From an uncultured Chromatiaceae bacterium (lineage in GTDB: Bacteria; Pseudomonadota; Gammaproteobacteria; Chromatiales; Chromatiaceae): 64,000 bases of DNA. The notes under the pieces are model-generated. The model did no database searches. It was not told the DNA's origin and saw only the letters and a program-made list of their open reading frames with translations. The stretch is taken from the NCBI GenBank assembly GCA_937923175.1, contig CALALB010000001.1, forward strand, positions 24,747 through 88,746, written 5' to 3'. Every line of letters starts with the position of its first letter. Positions within the stretch are counted from its first letter, which is position 1. Below are positions 36,045 through 45,985 of this stretch, one piece after another. Position numbers and translations under genes: made by a program.

Positions 36045-36659
36045 ATGCATGGAGACCAGACCATCTTTCTGGTCGATGATGATCAGGCGTTCCAGGAGTC
36101 ATTGACCCTCGTTCTAATCGGTGCGGGTTATCGCGTCCGTGGTTTCATGACCGGGGGCGCTTTCCTTGAATCATACGGCCTGGAGATGTCAGGCTGTTTG
36201 CTGCTCGATCTGCGCTTGCCGGATATGAGCGGACTTGAACTGCAGTCCAGGCTTCTGGAAAGCGGCAGCCGCATCCCAGTGATCTTTATCTCCGCCTTTG
36301 GTGATGTCCAAACCGCCGTGAGCGCCATGCGCAAGGGGGCGCTGGATTTCATCGAAAAGCCGGTGGACATTGATCATTTGCTCCAGCGGCTCGCAGAGGC
36401 CCTAGAGCTGGAGCGCTGCCGGCGGGCAACCGCAGATGCCGAACACGCTGTCCTGGCGCGCTTTCGCCAGCTCACGCCGCGCCAGCAAGAGGTCCTGATC
36501 CTCACCACCCGCGGCTTGACCAACAAGGATATCGCCCGTCAGCTTGGGATCAGCCCCCGCACTGTTGAGAACCATCGCGCCCGTATGATGGAAAAGATGG
36601 GTGCAGGCAATCTGGCCGAGCTCTGCCGTCTATCTGCCATCTGCAAGTCCGCACGCTGA
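36045..36659 (+). CDS. FixJ/NarL-type response regulator
   Basis: The 204-residue protein has a receiver domain (acidic pair VDDD, phospho-acceptor Asp in LLLDLRLPDMSG, Lys in IEKPVD) and a C-terminal LuxR-type helix-turn-helix (LTPRQQEVLILTTRGLTNKD, then ARQLGISPRTVENHRARMMEKM). FixJ-like regulators commonly answer redox or light-linked kinases. No histidine kinase gene is next to it, so it is an orphan here. AGAGG lies about 12 bases before the ATG. Confidence 0.92.
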   Translation: MHGDQTIFLVDDDQAFQESLTLVLIGAGYRVRGFMTGGAFLESYGLEMSGCLLLDLRLPDMSGLELQSRLLESGSRIPVIFISAFGDVQTAVSAMRKGALDFIEKPVDIDHLLQRLAEALELERCRRATADAEHAVLARFRQLTPRQQEVLILTTRGLTNKDIARQLGISPRTVENHRARMMEKMGAGNLAELCRLSAICKSAR

Positions 36660-36751
36660 TCCCCTTTGATTAAGTGATTCTACGGATAGCGTGGCAACCA
36701 TATGCTGATCTAGCCTTGACCTTCAATCTAAGCGATTGAATTATTCTATTC

Positions 36752-36895
36752 ATTGCGGTGGATCCGTTTGATCGGGAAGAAGACGAGGAGGGACCTCGGC
36801 ATCAGCCAGGGTCGATCGCATAAGGCGCCCCGCACCCATAAAAACCAGGGCGTTATCCATCCAAGACCCCTCAATTGCCTCGAGGGGTCTTTCTT
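36752..36895 (+). ncRNA. candidate small RNA between a regulator gene and yceD
   Basis: An AT-rich promoter-like stretch with TTGACC at 36716-36721 and AATTATTCTATT around 36739-36750 is followed by about 110 bases without a credible gene and then by a strong terminator at 36863-36891. This layout is that of a small RNA gene. The -10 box is not well spaced, no known RNA family was recognised, and the stretch may instead be the untranslated end of the regulator mRNA. Confidence 0.2.
36863..36895 (+). terminator. rho-independent terminator before yceD
   Basis: AAGACCCCTC (36863-36872) and GAGGGGTCTT (36882-36891) form a perfect 10-bp stem with a nine-base loop, followed by TCTTTA. It ends transcription from the response regulator gene or a small RNA, just ahead of the yceD promoter region. 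Confidence 0.75.
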
Positions 36896-36954
36896 TATCG
36901 ATTTACCGCCGTTTCTTGACGAACATCGGCGTTATCGGTTACTTTGCCTTATTT

Positions 36955-37473
36955 ATGTCGGCTAGGTTGCCTGATTTTATCGATCCCTGGCGCGCGGCGA
37001 GCACAGCCCTGTCGCTCACAGGCGAGTTGCCGGCGTGCGAGCTACCGCGGCTCGTCGAGTTTGGATTTGTAGGCGCGGGCGATGACCGGGCGCTTGGTTA
37101 TCGGCTCGACTTCAGACGCGATGAAGGCGGTCAGGCGTATTTAGAGGGTTGGCTTCGGCTGCGCCTGGGTCTCGTCTGCCAGCGCTGTCTGGCGGATCTG
37201 TGGCTCGACCTGGAGGCGCCGCTCGGTTTTATCCTGGCGCGTTCGGAATCTGCGGTGATGGATAATCAGGATCAAGGCGAGATCCTAATCGTCCAGGAAT
37301 CCCTCGATCTACGTGCGCTTATTGAGGACGAGATCCTGCTGGCTATCCCGAGTTTTCCGCGACATGCAGCCGGTGAATGTCAACCGCCCCCTCAGACGCG
37401 CTATGCGCCAGCCTTAGCCCCCAGTCCTCCTGAGCATCCCTTTGCCGTCCTGGCGCGGCTCAAGAAGCGCTGA
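36955..37473 (+). CDS. yceD: YceD (DUF177) family protein
   Basis: The 172-residue protein carries the YceD pattern LVCQRCLADLWLDL (Cys-X2-Cys) and the following acidic DLRALIEDEILLAIP. The family is always encoded next to rpmF and is linked to 23S rRNA metabolism. ATG 36955 is the first reasonable start; TTGACG (36916-36921) with TACTTT (36940-36945) is a promoter candidate so close that the leader would be very short. rpmF follows after 109 bases. Confidence 0.9.
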   Translation: MSARLPDFIDPWRAASTALSLTGELPACELPRLVEFGFVGAGDDRALGYRLDFRRDEGGQAYLEGWLRLRLGLVCQRCLADLWLDLEAPLGFILARSESAVMDNQDQGEILIVQESLDLRALIEDEILLAIPSFPRHAAGECQPPPQTRYAPALAPSPPEHPFAVLARLKKR

Positions 37474-37582
37474 TGTCGCCTGGCTCCGGGACTGGTTCGC
37501 GGCCAGGGCGCAGGTTATGATCATGATGTGACAGACTGGCTTGGCGCAGGTTTTAATGCGCTGGCCACCCAGGAGAATCGAG

Positions 37583-37759
37583 ATGGCCGTTCAACAAAAT
37601 CGTAAAACCCCTTCCAAACGCGGGATGCGCCGTTCGCATGATGCCTTAACCAAGCCGACTCTGTCGGTCGATCCAACCAGCGGCGAGGTCCACCGCCGTC
37701 ATCATGTCACTGCCGATGGTTTTTATCGCGGGCGTAAGGTCATCGACCGGACCAGATGA
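37583..37759 (+). CDS. rpmF: ribosomal protein L32
   Basis: The 58-residue basic protein begins [20 protein letters not shown], the L32 signature, and belongs to the form without the zinc-binding cysteines. AGGAG at 37571-37575 precedes the ATG by seven bases. Its stop overlaps the start of plsX (ATGA). Confidence 0.96.
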   Translation: MAVQQNRKTPSKRGMRRSHDALTKPTLSVDPTSGEVHRRHHVTADGFYRGRKVIDRTR

Positions 37760-38844
37760 TGGCTGCTTCGGGTCGTTTAGGCCTTGTCCGTAGCCCCGCT
37801 GATGGCGGGGGGCTGGAATGCACCATCGCCCTGGATGCTATGGGCGGTGATCATGGTCCGCGCAGCGTAGTCCCTGCCGCCCTGAGTTACCTCAAACAGC
37901 ATCCCCGCGTCTCCTTGATCCTGGTCGGAGACGAGACGCGGATTCGCGCCTATCTCGGCGGCGCAGACTCAGCCCTGATGAAACGCCTGCGGATTCGGCA
38001 TACTACCCAGGAGGTGGCTATGGATGAGTTACCCTCCAAGGCGCTGCGCAACAAAAAGGACTCATCGATGCGGGTCGCGATCGACCTGATCAAGAACGGT
38101 GAGGCGGATGCCTGTGTGAGCGCCGGCAATACCGGTGCGCTCATGGCCACTGCCCGCTTTGTCCTCAAGACGCTGCCCCATATCGACCGCCCAGCGATCT
38201 GTACCGCCGTCCCCTCGCTGCGCGGTCACACCCATATGTTGGATCTAGGCGCCAATGTCGATTGCACCGCCGAGCACCTGTTCCAGTTCGCGGTCATGGG
38301 CAGCGAGCTGGTTGCAGCGGTCGATGGGATCGAGCGCCCCAAGGTCGCCTTGCTGAATATCGGTCAGGAAGAGATCAAGGGCAACGAGCAGGTCAAGCAG
38401 GCCCATGAACTCCTCAGCCACAGCCAGCTCAACTACGTCGGCTATGTCGAGGGGGATGGGATCTATCTCGAGGATGTCGATGTCATCGTCACGGATGGCT
38501 TCGTCGGCAATGTGGCGCTGAAAAGCAGCGAGGGTGTGGCCAAGTATATCGGCCGGATGCTCAAGTCCCATTTCAACCGCGACTGGCTTGCCCGGCTCGC
38601 GGGGTTGGCGGCCCTGCCTGTCCTGAGGGGCTTTCGGCGCGCCACCGACCCGCGCCGGTACAATGGTGCAAGCCTCCTGGGACTGCGCGGGATCGTCGTC
38701 AAGAGCCATGGGGGAGCAGATGAACTGGCCTTCGAGCATGCGATCGCCATCGCCGAGCAAGAGATCCAGGTCAATATCCCCCAGCGGATCGGCGAGCAGG
38801 TCGGCCGTCATCTCGCTCAGGCGCAATATCGGGAATCGGCCTGA
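37756..38844 (+). CDS. plsX: phosphate acyltransferase PlsX
   Basis: PlsX makes acyl-phosphate from acyl-ACP for phospholipid synthesis. The core starts at [13 protein letters not shown]; the 362-residue reading has about 20 extra N-terminal residues, so a later start is possible. Further signatures are [14 protein letters not shown] and [14 protein letters not shown]. The stop overlaps the fabH start by one base (TGATG). Confidence 0.95.
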   Translation: MMAASGRLGLVRSPADGGGLECTIALDAMGGDHGPRSVVPAALSYLKQHPRVSLILVGDETRIRAYLGGADSALMKRLRIRHTTQEVAMDELPSKALRNKKDSSMRVAIDLIKNGEADACVSAGNTGALMATARFVLKTLPHIDRPAICTAVPSLRGHTHMLDLGANVDCTAEHLFQFAVMGSELVAAVDGIERPKVALLNIGQEEIKGNEQVKQAHELLSHSQLNYVGYVEGDGIYLEDVDVIVTDGFVGNVALKSSEGVAKYIGRMLKSHFNRDWLARLAGLAALPVLRGFRRATDPRRYNGASLLGLRGIVVKSHGGADELAFEHAIAIAEQEIQVNIPQRIGEQVGRHLAQAQYRESA

Positions 38845-39800
38845 TGCGGTTTGCACGTATTCTGGGGACCGGTAGCTATCTGCCGGAGCGGGTCCTGACG
38901 AACGCCGATCTGGAACAGCTGGTCGATACCAGCGATGCCTGGATTCGCGAGCGCACTGGAATTGAAAAACGCCATCTGGTCTCAGAAGGCGAGACTTGTT
39001 GCGATTTGGCTGAACAGGCAGCCTGGCGGGCGCTGGCGGCAGCTAAGCTTGATCCAACCCAGCTCGATCTGATCCTGGTGGCAACCACCACTCCAGATCA
39101 GTTTTTTCCGAGCACTGCCTGTTTGCTGCAACAGCGTCTGGATGTCCACGGTTGCCCGGCCTTTGACCTGCAAGCGGTCTGCGCTGGCTTTGTCTATGCC
39201 CTGGATATCGCCGATAAATATATCCGCACCGGTGCCGCACGCTATGTCCTGGTGGTAGGGGCTGAAACCATCTCGCGTCTGGTGGACTGGACCGACCGCA
39301 CTACCTGTGTGCTGTTCGGCGATGGTGCGGGGGCAGTGGTGCTCGGCGCGTCCGATACTCCAGGAATCCTGTCGGCCCATCTCCATGCCGACGGGGGCTA
39401 TGCCTCCCTGCTTCAGGTTCCTGGCGGTCATGGCAATGGTCAGCCGCAGCGCGCATTCATCGAGATGCGCGGCAATGAGGTCTTTCGCTTTGCGGTGACG
39501 ACCCTGGGACGGATCGTCGATGAAGCCCTGGATTACAACGGCCTGACCAAGGACGATATCGACTGGCTGATCCCCCATCAGGCCAATATCCGCATCATCC
39601 AGGCCACGGCCCGTAAGCTGGATCTGCCGATGGAGCGGGTGATCGTCACTGTTGCCGAGCATGGCAATACCTCATCGGCCTCCATCCCTTTGGCCCTTGA
39701 TCAGGCGATCCGCGATGGGCGTATCCAGCGCGGTGAGACCCTGTTGATGGAGGCCTTCGGCGGTGGTTTCGCTTGGGGGGCGGTGCTCGCCCGGTATTAA
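38844..39800 (+). CDS. fabH: beta-ketoacyl-ACP synthase III
   Basis: FabH condenses acetyl-CoA with malonyl-ACP to start fatty acid synthesis. The catalytic Cys is in LQAVCAGF, His in IPHQANIRI and Asn in [11 protein letters not shown]. Length of 318 residues is normal. It sits between plsX and fabD. Confidence 0.97.
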   Translation: MRFARILGTGSYLPERVLTNADLEQLVDTSDAWIRERTGIEKRHLVSEGETCCDLAEQAAWRALAAAKLDPTQLDLILVATTTPDQFFPSTACLLQQRLDVHGCPAFDLQAVCAGFVYALDIADKYIRTGAARYVLVVGAETISRLVDWTDRTTCVLFGDGAGAVVLGASDTPGILSAHLHADGGYASLLQVPGGHGNGQPQRAFIEMRGNEVFRFAVTTLGRIVDEALDYNGLTKDDIDWLIPHQANIRIIQATARKLDLPMERVIVTVAEHGNTSSASIPLALDQAIRDGRIQRGETLLMEAFGGGFAWGAVLARY

Positions 39801-39836
39801 ATCCAAATCCGTGTTGCAATGACCTCGCCTTAGGCC

Positions 39837-40787
39837 ATGATCCAACGATTTGCCGTCTTTTTCCCCGGCCAGGGTTCGCAAGGCGTGGGTATGCTCAATG
39901 CCCTGGCCCAATCCTATTCTCTGGTGCGCGAGACCTTTGAGGAGGCCTCCGATGCCATCGGGCGCGATCTCTGGCGCCTGGCCAGCCAAGGTCCAAAAGA
40001 AAGCCTAGACCTGACCGAAAATACCCAGCCGACAATGCTTGCCGCCGACATCGCGGTGTGGCGGGTTTGGCAGCAGACGGGCGGACGGGCGGCGGACCTC
40101 ATGGCTGGACATAGCCTAGGCGAATATGCCGCCCTGGTTGCAGCCGGGGCCCTGGACTTTGCTGATGGGGTCCGCTTGGCTGCTGAGCGCGCGCGTCTCA
40201 TGCAGGCGGCAGTCCCGGAAGGCAGTGGGGCGATGGCGGCGATCCTCGGGCTCGCCGACGAACAGGTCATCGCCTTATGCGCTGAGCAGGCACAGGGGGC
40301 GGTGTTGGCTGCGGTCAATTTCAATGCACCCGGTCAGGTGGTGGTCGCTGGCGAGGCCGCAGCCGTAGCGCGGGCGATCACAGCTGCCAAAGAGCTTGGT
40401 GCCAAGCGCACCGTCGTGCTGCCGGTGAGCGTGCCTGCGCACTGCACCCTGATGCGTCCCGCCGCTGAGGCGCTTGCCGACTATCTGGCCGACATCCCAT
40501 TGCAGCAGCCGCGTATCCCAGTCATCCACAATGTTACTGTCGCGCCGGCCGCAGACGTTGAGACCCTGCGCCGCTTATTGATCGAACAGCTTTATAGCCC
40601 AGTGCGCTGGGTGGAGACGGTTCAATACGCCTGGTCCCAAGGGGTGAGCCTGGCGCTCGAATGCGGTCCGGGGAAGGTGCTCGCGGGCCTGAATAAACGC
40701 ATTGTCGAGCAGATGAAGACCTTGGCGGTCTTCGATCCTATGACCTTAGAGACAGCCTTGGAGTCAGTCGCACATGCTTACGGGTGA
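39837..40787 (+). CDS. fabD: malonyl-CoA:ACP transacylase
   Basis: The 316-residue enzyme transfers malonyl from CoA to ACP. The catalytic Ser is in AGHSLGEYAAL, with FPGQGSQGVGML at the N-terminus and the His in VSVPAHCTLM. It overlaps fabG by 14 bases. Confidence 0.97.
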   Translation: MIQRFAVFFPGQGSQGVGMLNALAQSYSLVRETFEEASDAIGRDLWRLASQGPKESLDLTENTQPTMLAADIAVWRVWQQTGGRAADLMAGHSLGEYAALVAAGALDFADGVRLAAERARLMQAAVPEGSGAMAAILGLADEQVIALCAEQAQGAVLAAVNFNAPGQVVVAGEAAAVARAITAAKELGAKRTVVLPVSVPAHCTLMRPAAEALADYLADIPLQQPRIPVIHNVTVAPAADVETLRRLLIEQLYSPVRWVETVQYAWSQGVSLALECGPGKVLAGLNKRIVEQMKTLAVFDPMTLETALESVAHAYG

Positions 40788-41514
40788 AATTGCCCTAGTA
40801 ACTGGCGCCTCCCGCGGGATCGGGCGGGCCATTGCCCTGGGTTTGGCTAAACAGGGCGCAACCCTGGCTGGGACCGCGACAACCCTTGCCGGCGCCGAAC
40901 GGATCGAGCGGATGCTTGCTGAGGCTGGTCATTCTGGACTGGGGGTGGTCCTGGATGTCTCAGATCCCCAGTCGATCGAGTCTGCCCTGGCGCAGGTCGA
41001 GTCACGCCTCGGTGCACCGACCATCCTGGTCAATAACGCCGGCATCACCCGCGATACCCTCCTGCTGCGCATGAAGGACGAGGATTGGGAGGCGGTGATC
41101 GAGACCAATCTGACGGCGATCTATCGGCTCTCGAAGGCCTGTCTGCGGGCCATGACCAAGGCGCGGCATGGGCGGATCATCAATATCGCCTCGGTGGTCG
41201 GGGTCATGGGCAACGCCGGTCAGACCAACTATGCCGCAGCCAAGGCGGGGATGATCGGTTTTACCAAATCGCTTGCCCGCGAGGTCGGTTCGCGCGGGAT
41301 TACGGTCAACTGTGTGGCACCTGGATTCATCGATACCGATATGACCAGGGACCTCCCTGAGACCCAGCGTCAATCCCTGCTCAACGCAATCCCTCTGGGT
41401 CGTCTCGGTCAGCCCGAAGAGGTCGCTGCCGCCGTCGTCTTTCTGGCGTCCGCAGGCGCGGCCTATATCACCGGCGAGACACTCCATGTCAACGGCGGCA
41501 TGTACATGGCCTAA
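40774..41514 (+). CDS. fabG: 3-oxoacyl-ACP reductase
   Basis: This NADPH-dependent short-chain dehydrogenase has TGASRGIGRAIA at the nucleotide site, NNAGITRD, and the catalytic YAAAK with the upstream Ser in NIASVVG. Length of 246 residues is normal. A hairpin with a T-rich tail lies in the 130-base gap before acpP. Confidence 0.97.
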   Translation: MLTGEIALVTGASRGIGRAIALGLAKQGATLAGTATTLAGAERIERMLAEAGHSGLGVVLDVSDPQSIESALAQVESRLGAPTILVNNAGITRDTLLLRMKDEDWEAVIETNLTAIYRLSKACLRAMTKARHGRIINIASVVGVMGNAGQTNYAAAKAGMIGFTKSLAREVGSRGITVNCVAPGFIDTDMTRDLPETQRQSLLNAIPLGRLGQPEEVAAAVVFLASAGAAYITGETLHVNGGMYMA

Positions 41515-41595
41515 GGCCTTTTAAAATCAAGATCTTGAATCCAGCCTATTGATAGGCCCGGCTTTTATCGGCCTTGGTTTATCACTAAAATAATT

Positions 41596-41620
41596 CCTGG
41601 CCCAGCGTGGCCAGGGTTTT
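41596..41620 (+). terminator. hairpin between fabG and acpP
   Basis: CCTGGCC (41596-41602) pairs with GGCCAGG (41609-41615) around a six-base loop and is followed by GTTTTGTTATT. It could end part of the fabG transcript or act as an RNA processing signal; the acpP ATG comes 25 bases later. Confidence 0.55.
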
Positions 41621-41644
41621 GTTATTCGATTGAGGTATCAATTC

Positions 41645-41881
41645 ATGAGCAGCGTTGAAGAACGGGTTCGCAAAATCGTAGTCGATCAGCTTGGGGTCAA
41701 GGAGGAGGAGGTGACGCCCGAGGCATCCTTTGTCGATGACCTGGGTGCAGACTCGCTCGATACGGTCGAACTTGTCATGGCCCTCGAAGAAGAGTTTGAG
41801 ACTGAGATCCCAGATGAGGATGCCGAGAAGATCACAACGGTTCAGCAGGCCATCGACTATATCAACGCGCATCTGTCCTGA
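41645..41881 (+). CDS. acpP: acyl carrier protein
   Basis: The 78-residue acidic protein carries the phosphopantetheine Ser in [22 protein letters not shown] 41645 gives the standard N-terminus [12 protein letters not shown]; an upstream in-frame start would add five residues. GAGGT lies about nine bases upstream. fabF follows after 98 bases. Confidence 0.97.
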   Translation: MSSVEERVRKIVVDQLGVKEEEVTPEASFVDDLGADSLDTVELVMALEEEFETEIPDEDAEKITTVQQAIDYINAHLS

Positions 41882-41979
41882 TTCGGTCCTAAACGGGTGA
41901 AGGCATCCGGCCGCCGGTCCAGGAGATAGGCGTCGCGCGGGCACGCCGGAGAGGGGCGTTCTGAACGATAGAGGTAGCA

Positions 41980-43218
41980 ATGAGGATTAGAAGGGTAGTA
42001 GTCACCGGCTTGGGACTGGTAGCGCCGGTCGGTCTCGATGTCAAATCGGCGTGGGAAAATATCCTCGCCGGCAAAAGCGGGATCAAACCGATCACCCATT
42101 TTGATGTCGCCCCGTTCAGCACCCGTTTCGGCGGACCCATCTATGGCTTCGATCCGAGCCCCTATATCTCGGAAAAAGAGGCCAAGAAGATGGATAAGTT
42201 CATTCACTATGGAATGGTCGCAGGCTGTCAGGCGATCGCCGACGCCGGTCTTGAGGTGACCGAGGAGAATTGCCGGCGCATCGGGGTGGCCATCGGCTCG
42301 GGGATCGGCGGCATCACCGGGATCGAGAACAATTATGAGGTCTATCGCGACAAAGGGCCGCGCCGTATCTCGCCCTTTTTCGTCCCGGCCAATATCATCA
42401 ACATGGTCGCCGGTAACCTCTCGATCAAGTTTGGATTGAAGGGACCCAATTACTCCATCGTTTCGGCCTGTGCCACCGGGACCCATAACATCGGTGAGGC
42501 GGCCTTGATGATCCGCCACGGCTATGTCGATGTGATGCTGGCGGGCGGTGCCGAGATGGCGACCTCGCCGGTGGGTCTCGGCGGCTTTGCTGCCGCCCGC
42601 GCGCTTTCTACCCGCAATGACGATCCGGAGGGGGCAAGCCGCCCCTTCGACAAGGATCGGGACGGATTTGTCTTGAGCGATGGGGCAGGGGTGATAGTCC
42701 TCGAGGAATATGAACACGCCCGGGCGCGCGGCGCCAGGATCTATGCCGAACTGGCTGGATTCGGGATGAACTCGGATGCCTATCATATGACCGCACCTTC
42801 CGAGGATGGGGCAGGGGCTGCCGAGTGTATGCTCAAGGCGCTCGAGGATGCGCGGATCCACCCCGAGCAGATCCAATATATCAATGCTCACGGCACCTCG
42901 ACCCCAGCTGGCGACATCGCCGAGACCCGCGCGATCAAGCGGGCCTTCGGTGATCATGCCTATAAGCTTGCCGTCAGCTCGACCAAGTCGATGACTGGTC
43001 ATATGCTAGGCGCCGCAGGGGCGGCAGAGGCGATCTTCACCATCCTGGCGATCCGCGACCAGGTCGTCCCACCGACTATCAACTATCACACCCCTGACCC
43101 CGACTGCGACCTCGACTATGTGCCTAATACGGCCCGCCCCATGTCGATTGAGATCGCGATCTCCAATTCATTTGGCTTTGGCGGCACCAACGGCACCCTC
43201 GTGTTCCGCCGCCTCTAA
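41980..43218 (+). CDS. fabF: beta-ketoacyl-ACP synthase II
   Basis: FabF elongates fatty acids and controls cis-vaccenate formation. The catalytic Cys is in [10 protein letters not shown], with the two His in [11 protein letters not shown] and [14 protein letters not shown]. Length of 412 residues is normal. Confidence 0.97.
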   Translation: MRIRRVVVTGLGLVAPVGLDVKSAWENILAGKSGIKPITHFDVAPFSTRFGGPIYGFDPSPYISEKEAKKMDKFIHYGMVAGCQAIADAGLEVTEENCRRIGVAIGSGIGGITGIENNYEVYRDKGPRRISPFFVPANIINMVAGNLSIKFGLKGPNYSIVSACATGTHNIGEAALMIRHGYVDVMLAGGAEMATSPVGLGGFAAARALSTRNDDPEGASRPFDKDRDGFVLSDGAGVIVLEEYEHARARGARIYAELAGFGMNSDAYHMTAPSEDGAGAAECMLKALEDARIHPEQIQYINAHGTSTPAGDIAETRAIKRAFGDHAYKLAVSSTKSMTGHMLGAAGAAEAIFTILAIRDQVVPPTINYHTPDPDCDLDYVPNTARPMSIEIAISNSFGFGGTNGTLVFRRL

Positions 43219-43253
43219 AACCAGGCCAGGCTGCTTTGGGGGGTGGGGCGGCG

Positions 43254-44105
43254 ATGGGTCTCCTAGCAGATACCGAGCCAATCCACATCCTGATCGACGG
43301 CCAACTCCATGATCAATTGCCGGTCCTGGATCGGGCCATTCATTATGGGGATGGTCTGTTTGAAACCATCCGTATCGTCGGCGGGCGCCCTTGCCAATGG
43401 CAGCGCCATATCGATCGTTTGCTGCTCGGTGCTGAGCGTCTAGGCATCCCCCTGCCCGACATTGACCTGTTGGCTGCTGAGTCCGCGGCGGTGAGCGGTC
43501 AGCAAGGGACAGGCGTCCTCAAGCTCATCCTGAGCCGCGGTCCAGGCGGACGGGGCTATGCTCCACCCATACCAGCCAAGACAAGACGCCTGATGCTCAG
43601 TTATCCTGCACCATCCGGCCAGGAGGATAACCGGCGAGCCGGGGTGAGTGTCCGTTATTGTCAGACACCTGCCTCGATCAATCCGGTTTTGGCCGGCTTA
43701 AAGCACCTCAACCGCTTGGATTCGGTCTTGGCTCGCGCCGAGTGGGATGATCCCAAAATCGCCGAGGGTCTGATGTTCGATGTGACCGGCGCCCTGGTGG
43801 GGGGCACGATGAGCAATGTCTTTCTCTGGGATGGACAGCGTCTCTTGACCCCGCCCGTCGATCGGGCTGGTATCGCCGGGACCGTGCGCGGTCTAACCCT
43901 TGAGCTGGCTACCCGCCTGGGCATCGCCTGTCTAGTCACCCGCCTCGATCGCGAGGCCCTGGATCAAGCCTGCGGTCTATTTTTGACCAATTCACTGATC
44001 GGGGTCTGGCCGGTACGCGAGCTGGCTGGACGCCGGTTTGATCTGAGGCGTTTGCCGCGGGAACTGATCGACCGCATCGAGCAGGCAGCCTCTCTGCCCG
44101 ATTGA
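43254..44105 (+). CDS. pabC: aminodeoxychorismate lyase
   Basis: This PLP enzyme of fold type IV makes p-aminobenzoate for folate. The segments DRAIHYGDGLFETIRI, the Lys in LAGLKHLNRLDSVLARAEW and the class IV stretch GTMSNVFLWDGQRLLTP are visible. ATG 43254 gives 283 residues; 43236 is an alternative start with six more. It lies between fabF and mltG, as in other gammaproteobacteria. Confidence 0.92.
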   Translation: MGLLADTEPIHILIDGQLHDQLPVLDRAIHYGDGLFETIRIVGGRPCQWQRHIDRLLLGAERLGIPLPDIDLLAAESAAVSGQQGTGVLKLILSRGPGGRGYAPPIPAKTRRLMLSYPAPSGQEDNRRAGVSVRYCQTPASINPVLAGLKHLNRLDSVLARAEWDDPKIAEGLMFDVTGALVGGTMSNVFLWDGQRLLTPPVDRAGIAGTVRGLTLELATRLGIACLVTRLDREALDQACGLFLTNSLIGVWPVRELAGRRFDLRRLPRELIDRIEQAASLPD

Positions 44106-44113
44106 CCCGGCTC

Positions 44114-45121
44114 ATGCCCAGGCGGGTCTTGTCCATCCTCGGTGTCCTGGTCCTGCTCGGCGCCTTGGCCTGGTTCGGGTATGATGGGTGGCGCTTTATC
44201 ACAACGCCGATCCAAACCGCCGCTGGGCCTATCCTTTTTGAGATCACCCGCGGCACAGGCATTTATCCGCTCGCCCAGCGTCTAGCCGGGCAAGGGCTGA
44301 TCGCCCGTCCTTGGTATTTCATCGCCTTGACCTATATCCGCCGGGATCAAGGGCGTCTGAAAGCCGGCGAATATGCGCTTACGCCAGGGCTGACACCGCC
44401 CAAGCTTTTAGATCTGTTTGTCTCCGGGCGGGTCCTCGAACATCCGATCACCCTGATCGAGGGCTGGACCTTTCGCCAGGCAGTCGCTGCCATTGATGCG
44501 CATGCGGTCTTTGGCAATCAGGGTCTGTCTGCGCTCTCGGATACTGAGATCATGGCCCGCCTGGGACGCCCGAATGTCCACCCCGAGGGGCTCTTTTTTC
44601 CAGATACCTATCGCTTCCCCCGCCAGACCCCGCCTTTGGAGATCCTAAGACGCGCGCTCGTGCGCATGGATCAGATCCTTGCCGAGGAATGGGCCGCTCG
44701 CGCCCCGAATCTGCCGCTTAAAGACCCTTACGAGGCCCTGATCCTGGCCTCCTTGATCGAAAAGGAGACGGGTGCGGCTGATGAACGGCCCCAGATCGCC
44801 GGCGTCTTTATCCGCCGGCTGCGCCTAGGGATGCGTCTGCAGACCGACCCAGCCGTTATCTATGGCTTGGGCGCGCGCTATGATGGCAATCTCCGGCGCG
44901 CCGACCTGCTCGAGCCGACGCCCTATAATACCTATACCCGTGCGGGCTTGCCGCCGACACCGATCGCCTTACCTGGACGCGCCGCAATCCAGGCAGCGCT
45001 CCAGCCGGCAGAGGGGGAGGCGCTCTATTTCGTCGCCAAGGGGGATGGGCGGCATGTCTTTTCGCGTACCCTCGAGGAACACAACCGTGCTGTGCGACAG
45101 TCTCTGCTTGAGCGCCGCTGA
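44114..45121 (+). CDS. mltG: endolytic murein transglycosylase MltG
   Basis: MltG (YceG) cuts nascent glycan strands at the inner membrane. The protein has an N-terminal helix (VLSILGVLVLLGALAWFGY), a LysM-like part, and the catalytic Glu in ASLIEKETG followed by LGMRLQTDPAVIYG. ATG 44114 is chosen; a TTG at 44102 overlaps the pabC stop. tmk follows after three bases. Confidence 0.93.
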   Translation: MPRRVLSILGVLVLLGALAWFGYDGWRFITTPIQTAAGPILFEITRGTGIYPLAQRLAGQGLIARPWYFIALTYIRRDQGRLKAGEYALTPGLTPPKLLDLFVSGRVLEHPITLIEGWTFRQAVAAIDAHAVFGNQGLSALSDTEIMARLGRPNVHPEGLFFPDTYRFPRQTPPLEILRRALVRMDQILAEEWAARAPNLPLKDPYEALILASLIEKETGAADERPQIAGVFIRRLRLGMRLQTDPAVIYGLGARYDGNLRRADLLEPTPYNTYTRAGLPPTPIALPGRAAIQAALQPAEGEALYFVAKGDGRHVFSRTLEEHNRAVRQSLLERR

Positions 45122-45124
45122 TCC

Positions 45125-45763
45125 ATGAGCAAGCGCGGCCGATTCATTACTCTTGAAGGGATCGAAGGCGCGGGCAAGTCGGCGCAGATTGCTGGGCTGG
45201 CAGACTTTCTGCGCACCCAAGGGATCGACGTCGTTACCACTCGCGAACCTGGGGGCACTCCTGTTGCTGAGCGACTGCGTGCCCTCTTGCTTGACCCTGA
45301 CGCCCCACCCATTGGCCAGCTCGTTGAGCTCTTGCTGATCTTTGCCGCGCGTGCGGATCATTTGGAGCGGGTGATCTTGCCGGCACTTGCCGCGGGTCAG
45401 TGGGTGCTTTGTGATCGCTTTACCGATTCGACCTACGCCTACCAAGGCGGCGGTCGAGGTTTCGATTTGGAGCGCATCGCTCGGCTTGAGACATGGGTTC
45501 AAGGTGCGTTGCGTCCTGATCTAACCTTGATTCTAGATGTACCACCTTCAGTGGGTCTCGAACGCGCCCGCCTTCGTCCTGGTGGCACCAATCGCTTTGA
45601 GCAAGAGGACCTCGAATTTTTCACCGCGACGCGGTCGGCATATTTAGATCGGGCCCGCGCCTGTCCTGAGCGCTATCGCGTCGTCGACGCAACCGCGCCT
45701 TTTGACCAGGTGCAGACACGGCTGCGTGCGGAGCTTACCATCCTGATTCGTGAACTTGATTGA
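45125..45763 (+). CDS. tmk: thymidylate kinase
   Basis: The 212-residue enzyme phosphorylates dTMP. It shows the P-loop [10 protein letters not shown], the DR(Y/F) type motif [15 protein letters not shown] and [12 protein letters not shown]. It is followed by 222 bases without a credible gene before holB. Confidence 0.96.
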   Translation: MSKRGRFITLEGIEGAGKSAQIAGLADFLRTQGIDVVTTREPGGTPVAERLRALLLDPDAPPIGQLVELLLIFAARADHLERVILPALAAGQWVLCDRFTDSTYAYQGGGRGFDLERIARLETWVQGALRPDLTLILDVPPSVGLERARLRPGGTNRFEQEDLEFFTATRSAYLDRARACPERYRVVDATAPFDQVQTRLRAELTILIRELD

Positions 45764-45985
45764 ACAGGTAACGGCATGGCGTCAGCTGACTGAGCCAGAC
45801 CTTGGGGGCTTAGAATCCAGCCGCCGGCCTGCCCAGTCAGATGCAGCGGTAAGCCTGGGAGGCGGGGTGCGGCCTGAGCGGTTTGCCTGTCCACCCGGCC
45901 AGGCCGATGCGCCCCTAAGACCAGATCCCCCTCCTGTGCCTAATGAGATTGGATTGCCCAGCAACGATCTTTGGCCAAGCTCCTG

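Noticed and set aside
36753..36965. A 70-codon frame before yceD
   Set aside because: It runs straight through the terminator hairpin at 36863-36891 and into yceD in another frame.
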